A DNA stretch of 64,000 nt, from the NCBI RefSeq assembly GCF_018294505.1, contig NC_057800.1:471802955-471866954 (forward strand), given 5' to 3'. The notes below the pieces were generated by a model. It did not search any database. It was not told the DNA's origin and was given only the letters and a program-made list of their open reading frames with translations. Made by a program: the position numbers and the translations under genes. Shown piece after piece: positions 13,701-25,171 of this stretch (positions are counted from its first letter, which is position 1; the number at the start of each line of letters is the position of its first letter). This stretch comes from Triticum aestivum (taxonomy: Eukaryota > Streptophyta > Magnoliopsida > Poales > Poaceae).

Positions 13701-14380
13701 TCGGAAAGATATCCTAGGAGCAACTTGAATTCCCACTTATAAACTCCCGAAACTTTCTGGTTATGCAATCGGGTGTTGGGGATACAGGGGAAGCATAATA
13801 TCTCACCCAAAACTAGCAAATCCTACATCCAGTTATATCCATCCTTCAACACATAACCAAGAAACCTTCGGAAATCGTTTACCTCAACCTTAGAAAAGCA
13901 TCCGTTATACGAGTTATGGCAATACTCCCGAACTCCCGCCCCAGTACTAGGTGGCGTCGAGGTTATGTCACCAACAACTGCATAAAAGAGATTTTCGATG
14001 TCGGTGAAACTCATGTATTCCAGAACTGCAACGATAAAATTGTGACGACAACACCTCGGAGCTCAACTCCCCGGGACACTGCCACAACCCCTAAATGTCA
14101 GGAGGCACCAAGAACAATGTTCTCATCACAAGACTATCAGAACGATTCCAAGATACCCGCGTGATCCTAAATTTTTTTAGTGAAATTTGAGAAGAGAAAA
14201 GTCAAAATTCTACGTCAGGAGGCCTCACCAGAGCGACAAAGGGACTGAGGAGTAAAAACAATCCTACTCTTCGATATATATATAATCCTAAAAGACTCAA
14301 AACATTTTTTAGACTCAACAACGCCAGCGATTCGATCAAGCAGGGGGCTCTTAAGTCGGCGACGACACTGATTACCAACT
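10796..14380 (-). repeat. LARD internal domain copy 2, non-coding
   Basis: Nearly the same length as copy 1 (3585 versus 3579 bases) and colinear with it, including the ACTCCGG/CACCGG motif series (for example 11023, 12139, 12603, 12929, 13098). No coding capacity is recognised. Similar divergence along the whole length suggests both internal domains come from one parent or from very similar elements. Confidence 0.85.
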
Positions 14381-17300
14381 TGTAACACCCACGATGGAGC
14401 TATATCTCCCACGTGTCGGAGCATGACTTAGAGGCATAACCGCATAGTAGGCATGTCGCAAGAGGGGTAATCTTTACACATCCCATGTACTGAATAAGAA
14501 AGGGATAAAGAGTTGGCTTACAATCGCCACTTCACACAATACATAAATATAGCATTACATCATTTAGATACAATCAAGGTTCGACTACGGAACCAAATAA
14601 AGAAAGACAACTCCTAATGCATAGATCCCCGATCGTCCCAACTGGGCTCCACTACTGATCAACAGGAAACGAAACAAAACAATGAAACAAGATCTTCATC
14701 GAGCTCCTACTTGAGCTCGGTTGCGTCACCTGCACTGGTATCATCGGCACCTACAACTGTTTGAAGTAATATGTGAGTCACGGGGACTCACCAATCTCAC
14801 GCCCGCGAGATCAAGACTATTTAAGCTTCTGGGTAGGAAAAGGGGTAGTGAGGTGGAGCTGCAACAAGCACTAAGCATATATGGTGGCTAATTTACGCAA
14901 ATGAGAGCGAGAAGAGATGCAAAGCACGGTCGTGAACTAGAAGTGATCCTGAAATTACTTACGTTCAAACATAACACAAGAACCGTGTTCACTTCCTGGA
15001 CTCCACCGGAAAGAGACCATCACGGCTACACACGCGGTTGATGCACTTTAATTAAGTTAAGTGTCAAGTTCTCTACAACCGGACATTAAAAAATTCACAC
15101 CTGCCCATAACCGCGGGCATGGCTTTCGAAAGTTCACAACCCTGCAGGGGTGTCCCAACTTAGCCCATCACAAGCTCCCACGGTCAACGAAGGATATTCC
15201 TTCTCGCAGGAAGACCCGATCAAACTCGGAATCCCGGTTACAAGACATTTCGACAATGGTAAAACAAGACCAGCAAAGCCGCCCGGATGTGCCGACAAAT
15301 CTCGATAGGAGCTGCACATATCTCGTTCTCAGGGCACACCGGATGAGCCAAACGTCAGGTTGCCATAGACCCTGGTTGCCCAGGGGGCGCCGGACATCAC
15401 TCAGGTTGGACCAACACTTAGAGAAGCACTGGCCCGGGGGGGGGGGTTAAAATAAAGATGACCCTTGAGTCTGTAGAACCCAAGGGAAAAAAGGCTAGGT
15501 GGCAAAAGGTAAAACCAAGGTTGGGCCTTGCTGGAGGAGTTTTATTCAAGGCGAACTGTCAAGGGGTTCCCATTATAACCCAGCCACGTAAGGAACTTAA
15601 AATCAAGGAACATAACACCGGTATGATGGAAACTATGGCGGCAAGAGTGGAACAAAACATGAGGCATAAGGCCGAGCCTTCCACCCTTTACCAAGTATAT
15701 AGATGCATTAATTAAATAAGAGATATTGTTATATCCCAACAATAACCATGTTCCAACATGGAACAAACTCCATCTTCACCTGCAACTAGCAACGCTATAA
15801 GAGGGGCTGAGCAAAGCGGTAACATAGCCAAACAACGGTTTGCTAGGACAAGGTGGGTTAGAGGCTTGGCATGGCAATATGGGAGGCATGATAAAGCGAG
15901 TGGTAGGTATCGTAGCATAGCAAAAGAGCGAGCAGCTAGCAAGCAAAGATAGAAGTGATTTCGAGGGTATGGTCTTCTTGCCTAAAATCCCGCAAGGAAG
16001 AAGAACGAGTTCATGAAGAAGACAAACGGACGTAGTCGAACTGATCCTCACAAACGCGACGTTATTGGAACTAACCCTAAGAAGCAACACTAGAAAGAAG
16101 CAAACAACATAGTAAAGAACCATCACATAACATGGCATGATGCACAATCAAGTATGATGCATGTCTGGTTTAAATATGCATGGCATGGCAAAGTGCACAA
16201 GCAATCCTACAAATTAAGTGGAGCTCAAGATGCAACGAGTTGCATATTGACAAAACACCACGTGACTTATTTAGTTCTCTCTCGTTTAGGTACCCATCAA
16301 TATTAAATGTTGTTAAACATGGAAAAAGGTGGAGCATAGTAAAACTACCTATCTAGGCAAGTTTACATGAGGCCGGAACAACAAGCAACAATTCCGGTAA
16401 AACCTCATATGCATTTATCAATTTGGTGCAACAACAAATTTAAACATTTAAAGGTTATTATCATGATGCGAATGACATGTGCAAGTTTATGCAGGTTTTT
16501 TGAAAAATGTTGATATGAACATGATATGAAGCATTTTGTCATCGTGGCGGAAACGAAAGGGGTGCCACAGCAACGATAATGAAACGGTGCCACAGCAACA
16601 TTCCGATTCCGGTAGTTCAGGGAGATACCGGTGCAAAACGAAAAGTGAAGGGAGCGTGTCATGCAAGGATGGTGGGGTGCTCCCGGATACTGGGTTCCCA
16701 CATGTTGGTGAAAAGGCAAAAGAGGAGCAATGTGCACCGACAATTCGGACTTGAGGCGAACAAGAGTGCATCTTATACAACAGGCATTCATTCACGGGAG
16801 GTCATCTCGGGGTTATACCTTCGAAGCGTGCAAGCGGGACAGTTCGGGTTCGGGTTCGGTGCAAGTAGAGGAAGTAGATGTTCTCGGGACGGCGGTAGGG
16901 GTACACGTTTCGAAGGTGAACTTGACGAATTCGAACCCCTTCGGGGTTGTCGTGGTACTTAGGGTCTTCGGACTCGTCAATCTCGTTCTTGCAACGGTAG
17001 TGGAGCACGATCGTCGTGGAAGTGGTTGTACACATTGTCTTGTCGAGTCCATGAGGAGGGTAGTTGTTCACTTGACGGTGTTTGGCAACGGTCATGGTAC
17101 ACGGATCGTAGACGTTCGGGTCTTCCATAGAGGTGCTAGACGCATCTCGGATGTATAGTCGTACACGCACGTAGAAGAACTTGACGGGTCCCGTGTGTAG
17201 TCGTTCTCCATGATTCCGCGTAGTTGTTCACATCTTCGTGCTGTAGTCGAAACGAGTTCATACTTGGGTTTCCTGGAACTTGGCAGGCACGAGGTGTAGG

Positions 17301-18786
17301 AGAGGAAATCGGTAGGCGACGCTGGACGGCAGAGACGACACGGGCTCATGCTCCTGCGAGACTTCGCCCAGCGGCGAAGCTGCTCTGGCTAGGCACGAGG
17401 AGGGGAAGCAGAGCAGGCAGCATGGAGCTACGACGGGGCGGCAACCGGCAACAGCTCCGGTGGCCGGCATGGTTGAGGACGGAGGCGAAGAAGCGAGGCT
17501 CGCGAGCAGAGGATGCAGGGTCGAGCCGACTCGGGCGCGTGCTCCAGCAAAGGTTGGTCGGTGACGCATCTGAGGCGAGGGAGGAGCACGTTGGAGCGGA
17601 GAGCTCCTCCTGGTCGCGGTGGCGCTGGCCCGCGGTGGCTGCAAGGCGACGAGCTTGGCACGCCGGGGTGTGACGGGGCCCTGCCGGAGGGTCCTGGAGG
17701 TGGGGCAGCAGGCCAGCGGTGGAGGAGCTTGGGCGCGGGACATGGATGTCTGACTGCGAGGCCATGAGAGGCACATCGAGAAGGGTGTGTCTCCTGGCGC
17801 GTGCGGGGATGGAAGGAGCGGCGCGAGGACGGCAGAGGCATGGTGCCTCGCTCCTCTCCCTGGCGAAGCAGGGAAGGAGGGGATCGAGGGAGAGGGCGCT
17901 GCGAGCGAGAGAGAGGAAGGTGCAGGTGGTTTGGACACGGGAGCGAGAGGTGGGGGTTCGAACGAGTGGTGAGGAGGGGATCGAGCGAATGGAGATGGAG
18001 ATCGGGCCTCTCATGGCGGCGCTGGTGGGAGGACGAGGGAAGGGAGTGGGAATCGGGCTAGGTTAGAATTATAGGTAGTTGGGCCGGGGGAGTGGGCCTT
18101 GGAGCCGGCCTAGTGGGAAGGGCGGCAGCTAGGCCTTGGCCAACTGGTGCGGCCGCTGGGCTCCCTCTCACCTTACTTCTTGTCTATTGCCCAGAAAAGA
18201 AAAAAAACCACAAAGGAAAAAGAAAAAGAAAGGAAGGGTGGATACATGATTTGGGCATGGAGATAAATTGCTTGGGCTCGCAAAAAATGCTCTTGTTCCG
18301 AGAAAAATGGAGTGGGCAAGATTGCAAGATAAGAATTCAAACTCATTTGAATTTAATTCAAATGGGTTTGAACTAGGGCTTGGTTATAGAAGTGTCCAAA
18401 ATGTTGAGGTTTTTGGCGTAGCTCCGGAATAAGATGATAGAATTTATGGCAAGGTTGGAGACCAAGAATTAAGATAGCAAAGGCATTGGGATTTTTGCAA
18501 GTGTGTTATGGTTAATTTCAAATTAAAGAAATATTGAATATAGCTCCCTACTATCGGGAGGATATGTTTTATAGAGAAACCACCATGTGAATTCCCTCGA
18601 TTTAACTAGATCGAAAGATCTATGCAATTTATTTAGTTGAGTTGAGATGCAAAGATTAATGACGTGATGGCATGATGACATGATGCAATGCACAAGATGC
18701 AATGATGAATGCAACAAACCAACAACTCACAAGACGAAACACGGAAAAACATGGAAGGCATCTGAAGCTCCGGTCTTGGGGCGTCA
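14381..18786 (-). repeat. LARD LTR copy 3 (complete, right end of array)
   Basis: Full-length LTR colinear with copy 2. In minus orientation this is the outer 5' LTR. After GGCGTCA the text leaves the repeat and enters an unrelated sequence at 18787, so this is the true right border of the array. A G run at about 15436 is longer here than in the other copies. The GC-rich block (about 17220-18130) is intact. Confidence 0.88.
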
Positions 18787-19707
18787 CGACTTCCCCCTCT
18801 ATGCTATACTCAACCAAATCTGTTCACAAATTCTTTATGTGCGTTCTATTTGAAACTCGTTCAAAATCTTCACTATGTCCTTGTCAGCTGAAGAAGTTGC
18901 GAACAGAACTTTAAAACATCTTATCAAAATTTTCGGCTTTGCCGCTCAAACCGTTTCGCATCCCACGATATACTTATCTATTCTACCACGATCTAAGACG
19001 ATCTCCACTTCTCAGTACGTGGGTGACACATGTCATGCGAATGAGAAGGGTCAGGGGCACGTTCGTCCAAATTCTTCAAGCGAACGGTTTTTCACCGTGG
19101 CTATAAATACCCCTCTTCCCCTTCCTCACTTCCTTTACTCCGCTCGACCTCTCTCCAGCTCAAGCTTCTCAAACCCTAGCACCACCGCTACTTCATGGTC
19201 GACGGTGAGGAAGAGCTTCACTACCTCGACCTCGTCGCCGCCGTACTCGCACCGGCCGCGGAAATCATCACTCCGCCGCCGCCGTAGTTGTCTTCCTCCG
19301 CCAAGTTAGGGCGTGGAAGATCCGCACTGACGAACTTCACATCTCCACACTCGAGTTCGTTGTGTTCTTTGTCCAGGGTAATTAAAAGTTACTTTTACTG
19401 CCCTCGTTGATTCAAATGATTTCTATAAAATCCTCAAAGGTGTTTTTCTTCATATCTTCACACACTAAAACACCTCACATATCATCTGTTCTTGATTCGG
19501 TTCTCTAAGCTATGTTTTTCTTCAAGATTCCTCAAATGTGTGGATTTTTGATCTACACATCTCCGGAACATAAGACAAAGAACGCTTAGTGAAATTCTTC
19601 AAGACTCATCTGGTCAAATTCCTCAAACTTGTTCTTTTAACAAACCTTCTGAGAACGCATATGACCTCTCCAAATTCCTCACAACTATACTCTGTTCACA
19701 GGTACTC
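18787..19707 (+). promoter_or_regulatory. Gene-like leader of accessory ORF: promoter, 5' leader, intron
   Basis: The region looks like a plant gene front. A TATA box lies at 19102-19110, followed by a C/T-rich leader and an ATG at 19195. The ATG is followed at once by a possible splice donor (GGTGAGG, 19202). A T-rich stretch then ends in an acceptor-like CACAG at 19700, just before the first codons of the long ORF at 19708. The reading frame from 19195 closes after 31 codons if not spliced. Splicing is inferred from sequence only. Confidence 0.45.
19102..19110 (+). promoter_or_regulatory. TATA box upstream of Copia accessory ORF
   Basis: TATAAATAC stands about 85 bases before the leader ATG at 19195 and is followed by a pyrimidine-rich leader. 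It is not inside an LTR, so it would be an internal promoter of the element. Confidence 0.5.
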
Positions 19708-20287
19708 ATGTCCGTTGCTGAATCACTAGGTTCTCATCAACTTAACTCATTTGCAGCGTTCCTCGAAGAAAAGTTGCATACTTCTTCAGAGAATTCGATT
19801 GTTAAAATTCCTCAATTGAAGAAAATGGCTGATGGAAAGAAGCCACAAAAGGGAGGAAAGATGCCTGAGGTCAACACAACATTTGAAATCCCTGATGACA
19901 TCTATGCTGGGTACTGCACACCTCCTGAGGAAGACAAAAATCAACGCAAGGTGTGCATACAGAGGATAGAGAGGAGATGGGCTAGAGAGTGGAGGGAGTA
20001 CATATATGTCACTCCCAAATACATGAAGAAATTCACACTCAATCCTCCATGCCCAAGACCTCCATTGGCACCTGGCCAAATAGCTGATCCCACCAGCCTC
20101 AAGCGTGGTGAGGATTATCCTGATGAATGGGCCAAGCGCCAGGCCAAGTTGGCTAGACAAGCCAAAGAAGCTATGAGGAAATTCGAAGAAGACTCTGCTG
20201 CTACTGCCGCTGAGGCCTCTGTCAAGCCTAAGAAGGCCATGTCAAATAAGCCTGCGCACAAGCCAAGTGTTTCGCCTTCAGTGCTCT
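19708..20287 (+). pseudogene. Copia 3' accessory ORF, N-terminal part (interrupted)
   Basis: Open from ATG 19708 to the insertion point of the Fatima-type element; the rest of the gene lies at 38861-42025. The second ATG (19825, MADGKKPQKG) may be the natural start. The protein is highly charged, with Lys- and Glu-rich stretches and a Lys/Pro/Ser-rich linker before the break. I recognise it as the type of third ORF found at the 3' end of large Triticeae Copia elements (putative plant transposon protein); its biochemical role is unknown. If five bases of assumed target duplication are removed, the frame continues into a Ser/Pro-rich frame downstream, which supports a simple insertion. Confidence 0.6.
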
Positions 20288-20760
20288 TGTCGGTGTCAAA
20301 ACCGGCGGATCTCGGGTAGGGGGTCCCGAACTGTGCGTCTAAGGCGGATGATAATAGGAGGCAGGGGACACGATGTTTTACCAAGGTTCGGTCCCTCTTG
20401 ATGGAGGTAAAACCCTATGTCCTGCTTGATTATTCTTGATAATATGAGTAGTACAAGAGTTGATCTACCACGAGATCAGAGAGGCTAAACCCTAGAAGCT
20501 AGCCTATGGTATGATTGTATGTTGTCCTACAGACTAAAACCCTCCGGTTTATATAGACATCGGAGGGGGCTAGGGTTACACAGGTTCGGTTACAAAGAAG
20601 GAGATCTACATATCCGTATTGCCAAGCTTGCCTTCCACGCCAAGGAGAGTCCCATCCGGACACGGCACGAAGTCTTCAATCTTGTATCTTCATAGTCCAA
20701 CAGTCCGGCCAAAGGATATAATCCGGTTGTCCGGATACCCCCTAATCCAGGACTCCCTTA
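20288..20760 (-). repeat. Fatima-type element 1, left LTR (3' LTR)
   Basis: 473 bases from TGTCGGTGTC to CTCCCTTA. A TATA box for the minus strand, CTATATAAA, lies at 20548-20556. Compared with the right LTR it carries an extra GGGTAGGGGGTCCCGAAC-like segment near its start and scattered substitutions. Confidence 0.9.
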
Positions 20761-20780
20761 GTAGCCCCCGAACCAGGCTT
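20761..20780 (-). promoter_or_regulatory. Polypurine tract next to 3' LTR (minus)
   Basis: The minus strand reads GGTTCGGGGGCTAC directly before the LTR. This G-rich tract is typical of the Gypsy lineage and would prime plus-strand DNA synthesis. Confidence 0.6.
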
Positions 20781-21084
20781 CAATGACGTCAAGTCCGACA
20801 CGCAGTATTGTCTTCGACATTGCAAGGCGGGTTCCTCTCCAAATTTTGAATATTTGTTAAGCAGTGTCCGGCCACATAAATGTTGGACCTCTTGGCTTCT
20901 GCGCCTAATAAGGGCTATCTCCCACGTGTCGAATGAATATGAGGAGTCAGGGCGTTTTTACATTCACCCCCTAGCCAGATAAATAAATTGTCTATTAAAG
21001 GGATGGGGATTCTTAGATCCAATCCACATCATCCTCACCCAGCGAGAATCCATCGGAGCGCGCTTCGGAAAAATCCACTCCAGC

Positions 21085-21666
21085 ATGGCCGACCTCCGTA
21101 GCTCCTCCTCCTGCCCCCGTAGCCCTAAGCCCGGTGATTGGGAGAGGTGTTCTGTCCCACACAGTCGATTAGTCAAACTGCAGACTAAGGGATTTCTCCC
21201 TCCAGCGTATATGGTTCCCGTCCGAGCCGGGCTCGCCACCTATAATGGCGGGGAGCAAACGAAGAGCTTCCCCAACCCCTCTACGGGGGAGCAGGTATGC
21301 CTTGTTCCTTACTTATTAAGGGGACTCGGATTTCCAATTCATCCGTTCCTCCGTGGGCTCCTGGAGTTTTACGGCCTCCAACTGCATAATTTCACCCCTG
21401 CTTCCATATTACACATCGCCGGCTATGTTGCCCTCTGTGAGTTATTCCTGGGCTGCGAGGCTCATTTTGAGCTGTGGAAAAGGTTATTTTGCCTTGTCCC
21501 CAGCACACAGGAGGGGTCACTTTATCAAGTTGGCGGAGCTGAAATATGGCGCATCACCAAAACCGGATACCTGTCCGGTACTCCAAAGAAGACGTCCGAG
21601 GACTGGCCTTCGGAATGGTTTTATATGGAGGACGTCCCCCTTCCGGACCCTGTTCGGCGGGGTCTT
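21085..21666 (+). CDS. Accessory gene exon 1, 5' half (Transposase_28-like)
   Basis: 194 whole codons from the ATG to the insertion point of the nested Gypsy. Residues about 25-160 contain the family signature: a G-F-L-P-P segment, then 'FLRGLLEFYGLQL' and 'LGCEAHFELWKRLF' type helices. The same segment is found in the accessory genes at 45665-46449 (plus) and 44050-44464 (minus). The exon was intact before insertion: the frame continues without loss at 30276 after one copy of the GTCTT duplication. Function is unknown; the family name implies transposon origin, not a proven transposase. Confidence 0.65.
21662..21666. repeat. Target site duplication, left (GTCTT)
   Basis: Identical to 30271-30275; direct evidence that 21667-30270 is one integration event. 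Confidence 0.92.
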
Positions 21667-22589
21667 TGTCGGTGTTCTGGGAATGGGGGTCCCCAGACTT
21701 GCCTGCCTGCGGCCTGCGGCGTGACCCAAAAGGGGGCCCAACGCGGCCCATCTTCATCAACACAGACCCAAGACCCTCGCGAGGGGCCCGGCCTCGCGGG
21801 GCGGACAACACGGAGCTTCCTCAGGCACGGCCTCATCAGGCTGGCTCGCGAGGAGGCAGAGAGATCAAGGCGGGGTACCTCACGAGGTGCCCGTGACGCA
21901 AGCCATGACGACCAAGGGCGCCAGGCGGGCGTCAGCCGCGCAGTGTCCACCTTTCCTCTTTGGTGCAAAGGGAGCAAGCGCAGGCGAGAGCATCAAGCAA
22001 AGGCACCCGTTTCGGTGCAACGAGACCAAGACCAGTCCAACGGTAGGGAGGAAGTCATTGTGGAGCCCAAGCCAGCGTCACCATCAGAGTCTTTGGCAGG
22101 CGAGGACCAGCTTTAGTCAGGATAAGTGTACTAGATGTTCCCCTTCAAAATGGCCAATTGTTGGCGCCCTTCCCTCTTAGTATTTGGGAAGAGGCCCAGG
22201 GCCTTTGCCTATAAATAGGACTAGCCACCCGTGGGGTTGGAGATCGAAATCGGAGAGAGAATCGAGAAGAGAGAGAGAGAGAGAGAAGGGTGATTGAACT
22301 CCTCCCAGCAGTTCATCGCCCCAGCCAAGAATAGACCCTCGCGAGGCTGTTCTTCCTTGTATTGCTCATCATCATCAGCCCAAGAGGCAATCCACCACAC
22401 CACACACTGGAGTAGGGTATTACACCACAACGGTGGCCCGAACTAGTATAAACCTTGTGTCTCTTGTGCTGTTCTTTCCATAGCTTAGATCTTAGCGAGG
22501 CGGAGGGGTGCAGGTAGGTAGAAGGAGAAATCTCCGCGCGCACCCCAGTGTTCGAACCTCATGGGTCTACCGGAACCCGAAATCCGACA
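21667..22589 (+). repeat. Family B copy 1, 5' LTR
   Basis: 923 bases. A clear TATA box, CCTATAAATAG, is at about 22208-22218, followed by a purine (AG)n run near 22274. The end CCGACA is followed directly by the primer site. Related LTRs occur at 29351, 44760 and 62177. Confidence 0.93.
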
Positions 22590-22612
22590 TTTGGCGCGCC
22601 AGGTAGGGGTGC
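22590..22612 (+). promoter_or_regulatory. Primer binding site of family B
   Basis: The text TTTGGCGCGCCAGGTAGGGG follows the LTR at once. The same sequence follows the LTR of copy 3 at 63123. It begins with TGG as expected for pairing with a tRNA CCA end; which tRNA is used is not decided here. Confidence 0.75.
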
Positions 22613-22654
22613 ACCGGAGTTTTCCCTTCCGCCACCGCCACGACCTGCCTCGCG

Positions 22655-22949
22655 ATGAGTAGCGCGTCGCCCGCTCCGGCCGCCGGCGCCAGCATGGGGG
22701 CCAGGGGGCTCCGAGCCCTGGCCCCAACCCTGCAACGGGTATGGTGGCCGACCAAGTTCAAGCCAACGACGCCGCCGCGCTACGGCGGCGCGACTGATCC
22801 GCTGGCCTTCTTGCTGGCGTACGAGGAGGCCATCCTCGAAGCTGGAGGTGACGATAGGGTCATGGCCAACTGGCTCCCCATGGCCCTCACCGGCGCTCCG
22901 CGCGCATGGCTGCTCCACCTGTCGGTAGCCTCTGTGGCCTCTTGGTAAG
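22655..22949 (+). pseudogene. Family B copy 1 gag, truncated
   Basis: The ATG at 22655 opens a capsid-type ORF. After an Ala/Gly-rich start, the segment PKFKPTTPPRYGGATDPLAF-like and 'APRAWLLHL' are typical of plant Gypsy gag (retrotransposon gag family). It ends at a TAA (22947-22949) just after a Ser-Trp, where a Glu codon is expected. The downstream text then jumps within about 200 bases into protease, so most of the C-terminal half of gag, including any zinc knuckle, is missing. Confidence 0.7.
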
Positions 22950-23185
22950 AGCTCCGCAGCCTCTTCCCCGCCCACCACACTACACGAACACCCCCGGTCG
23001 TCGCGGCCCTCCTGGGCGTCTCGCAGCCGCCGCCTACAAGTCACCACGTCAAGCCGTTCATCCGCCGGGTCAGCATCGCTTCCACGTGGCAGGGGGCTCT
23101 CCCGGACCGGGCGGCACCCAAGGCCGGCCTGACCTTCAGCTCAGAGGACCACCCCTCCAACTCGGCCTGCTCGGGTGCGCTCCCC

Positions 23186-24310
23186 ATGCTATGCACCCCC
23201 ACCATATGCCAAGTGGCCGTCACCAGAACTCTCATCGATGGCGGTGCGGGCCTCAGCGTGCTCTCGGTTGAGGCCTTCAACCTCCTCTGCATACCCCTGG
23301 AACGGCTGCAACCCAGCCGGCCCTTCTCAGGCGTTGGGGGCGGATCATCCAGCTCCTTGGGACAGATCCGGCTCCCAGTAACCTTCGGCACCTACAACAA
23401 CTTCCGCACGGAGCTGGTCGACTTCAAAATCGCTCCCATGGGCCTCCCCTACAACGCCATCCTCGGCTACCCATCGCTGGCCCAGTTCATGGCCGCGACG
23501 CACCCGGCGTACAACCTCATGAAGATGCCCAGGAGCAGCGGTGTCCTCACCGTGCCCGGGGACACCGGAGACGCGCTGCGGGTGCTAAAGCTCGCCTTCA
23601 AGACGGCGGCATCAGCACAGCCCACCGACTCGGAGACCCCCGAGCCCAAGGGGGCTGCACCCGCCAAGAAGAAACAGTTGTTCACCCAAGACAAGGCAGA
23701 AACCAAGCAGATACCCGTCGATGAGGACGGGACCACCAACGCCACTTTCACCATAGGCGCCAACCTCGAACCCGAGCAGGAGGAGGCCCTGGTCGGGTTC
23801 CTGCATGCAAACAGGAAGGTATTCGCTTGGGAGCCTGACCAGTTGGCGGGGATCCCTAGGAGCGTAATCGAGCATCACGTCAACGTGTGCCCCAACGTGC
23901 GCCCTGCGAAGCAGAAGGCAAGGCGGCAGTCCACAGAAAAGCAGGCCTTCATCATTGAGGAGACCCGCAAACTAGAAGCTGCTGGGGTCATTTGCGAGGT
24001 CCGATACCCGGATTGGTTGGCCAACCCTGTCGTTGTGCCAAAGAAGGGAGGGAAGGAGCGCATGTGTGTCGACTTCACCAACCTCAACAAGGCATGCCCG
24101 CAAGACCCGTTCCCGCTCCCCCGCATCGACCAGATCGTCGATTCCACCACGGAATGCGACCTGCTATGCTTCTTGGATGTCTTCTCTGGGTATCACCAGA
24201 TCAAGATGGCGGTAGAAGACGTCAAAAAGACAGCCTTCCTAACCCCGTGTGGGGTGTACTGCTACACATGCATGCCATTCGGGCTGCGTAACGTAGGGGC
24301 GACCTTTTAG
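23186..24310 (+). pseudogene. Family B copy 1 protease and RT (5' part)
   Basis: This 374-codon open stretch is aspartic protease followed by reverse transcriptase. The protease site is LIDGGAGLSVLS near residues 18-29; the DGG form instead of DTG/DSG is usual in this lineage. A linker follows, then the RT palm/finger motifs: DWLANPVVVPKK, MCVDFTNLNKACPQDPFPLP and the LCFLDVFSGYHQI motif containing the first catalytic Asp. It stops at TAG 24308-24310, in a position where Gln is standard, and the RT continues immediately downstream. Enzyme role: cleaves the polyprotein and copies element RNA to DNA in virus-like particles. Confidence 0.85.
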
Positions 24311-24316
24311 CGGCTG

Positions 24317-25150
24317 ATGCACATCACCTTGGGCCTGCAGCTCGGCAAGAATGTTGAGGCTTACGTCGATGACATTGTGGTGAAGTCTCTGGAGGCCAGG
24401 ACCTTGATACAAGACCTGGAGGAAACCTTCGCGAGCCTCAATGCAGTGAACCTGCGGCTCAACCTAGAGAAGTGTGTGTTCGGAGTCCCCTCGGGCAAAC
24501 TCTTGGGTTTCCTCGTGTCCCACCGAGGCATCGAGGCTAACCCGGAACAGGTCAAGGTGGTCGAGGACATGAGCCCGCCAAAGACCCTTAGAGAAATGCA
24601 GAAGCTCACTGGGCGCGTGACCGCGCTAGGGCGCTTCATCTCCAAGTTGGGGGAGCGAGCGCTGCCCTTCTTCCAGCTGATGAAGAAAAAGGGGCCCTTT
24701 GAGTGGACTGAAGAGGCCGACAAGGCGTTCCAGGATCTCAAGAGATACCTGACCAGCCCTCCGGTCATGGTGGCTCCGCGCCCTCAAGAGCCCCTGGTGC
24801 TTTACCTCGCCGCCACTCCCTACTCCGCCAGCACAGCCCTGGTGGCGGTTAGAGAGGAGCGACGAATCAAAACCACATCAGCAGCCCGGGACAAGGCAAA
24901 ACAGGAACAAGGAAGGCTCACAGAAACCGCCACCGCGGCTGAGGAGGATCAGCCGCCACAGAGGAGTGCACCGGAGGCGGAAGAGGCCCCTCTCCCAGAT
25001 GGCCAGCCTCAGGAGGCCTCATCGCCTCAGGAGGCGCCATGGTCTCCGAAGGGCGCCACCAGCACTGACGCACCCAACCTCGTTGAGCACCCGGTGTACT
25101 TCGTCAGCACGGTGTTGCGGGACACGAGGGCACGATACCCCATGCCTTAG
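24317..25150 (+). pseudogene. Family B copy 1 RT (3' part) and connection
   Basis: Continues RT in the same frame: the YVDDIVVKS catalytic motif lies at about residues 16-24, followed by the thumb (KCVFGVPSGKLLGFLVS) and the RT connection segment FEWTEEADKAFQDLK. From about 24860 a long Glu/Gln/Pro/Ala-rich insert separates it from the conserved FVSTVLRDTRARYP block. It ends at TAG 25148-25150, again at an expected Gln. Confidence 0.85.
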
Positions 25151-25171
25151 AAGCTCCTCCTCGCGCTACTG

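Larger units (their letters stand above)
1..18786 (-). mobile_element. Tandem LARD-type non-coding LTR retrotransposon array
   Basis: Two complete repeats of about 7.98 kb plus a partial one: LTR (1-2817, cut by the window edge), internal (2818-6396), LTR (6397-10795), internal (10796-14380), LTR (14381-18786). LTRs begin TGTAACACCC and end GGCGTCA on the plus strand. A tRNA-Met-like primer site lies just below each LTR start, so the element reads on the minus strand. No gag, protease, RT or integrase is recognisable in either internal domain. LTRs of about 4.4 kb with a 3.5 kb non-coding interior match the described LARD class of Triticeae (Sukkula/Erika-like; name from memory). The three-LTR form suggests unequal recombination between LTRs. 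The left end lies outside the window. Confidence 0.88.

Noticed and set aside
18787..19100. 5' LTR of the Copia element at its left border
   Set aside because: No similarity to the 3' LTR at 42544-44049 and no primer site follows.
21554..21977. Minus-strand frames in family B LTRs
   Set aside because: GC-rich LTR shadows; not preserved in copies 2 and 3.
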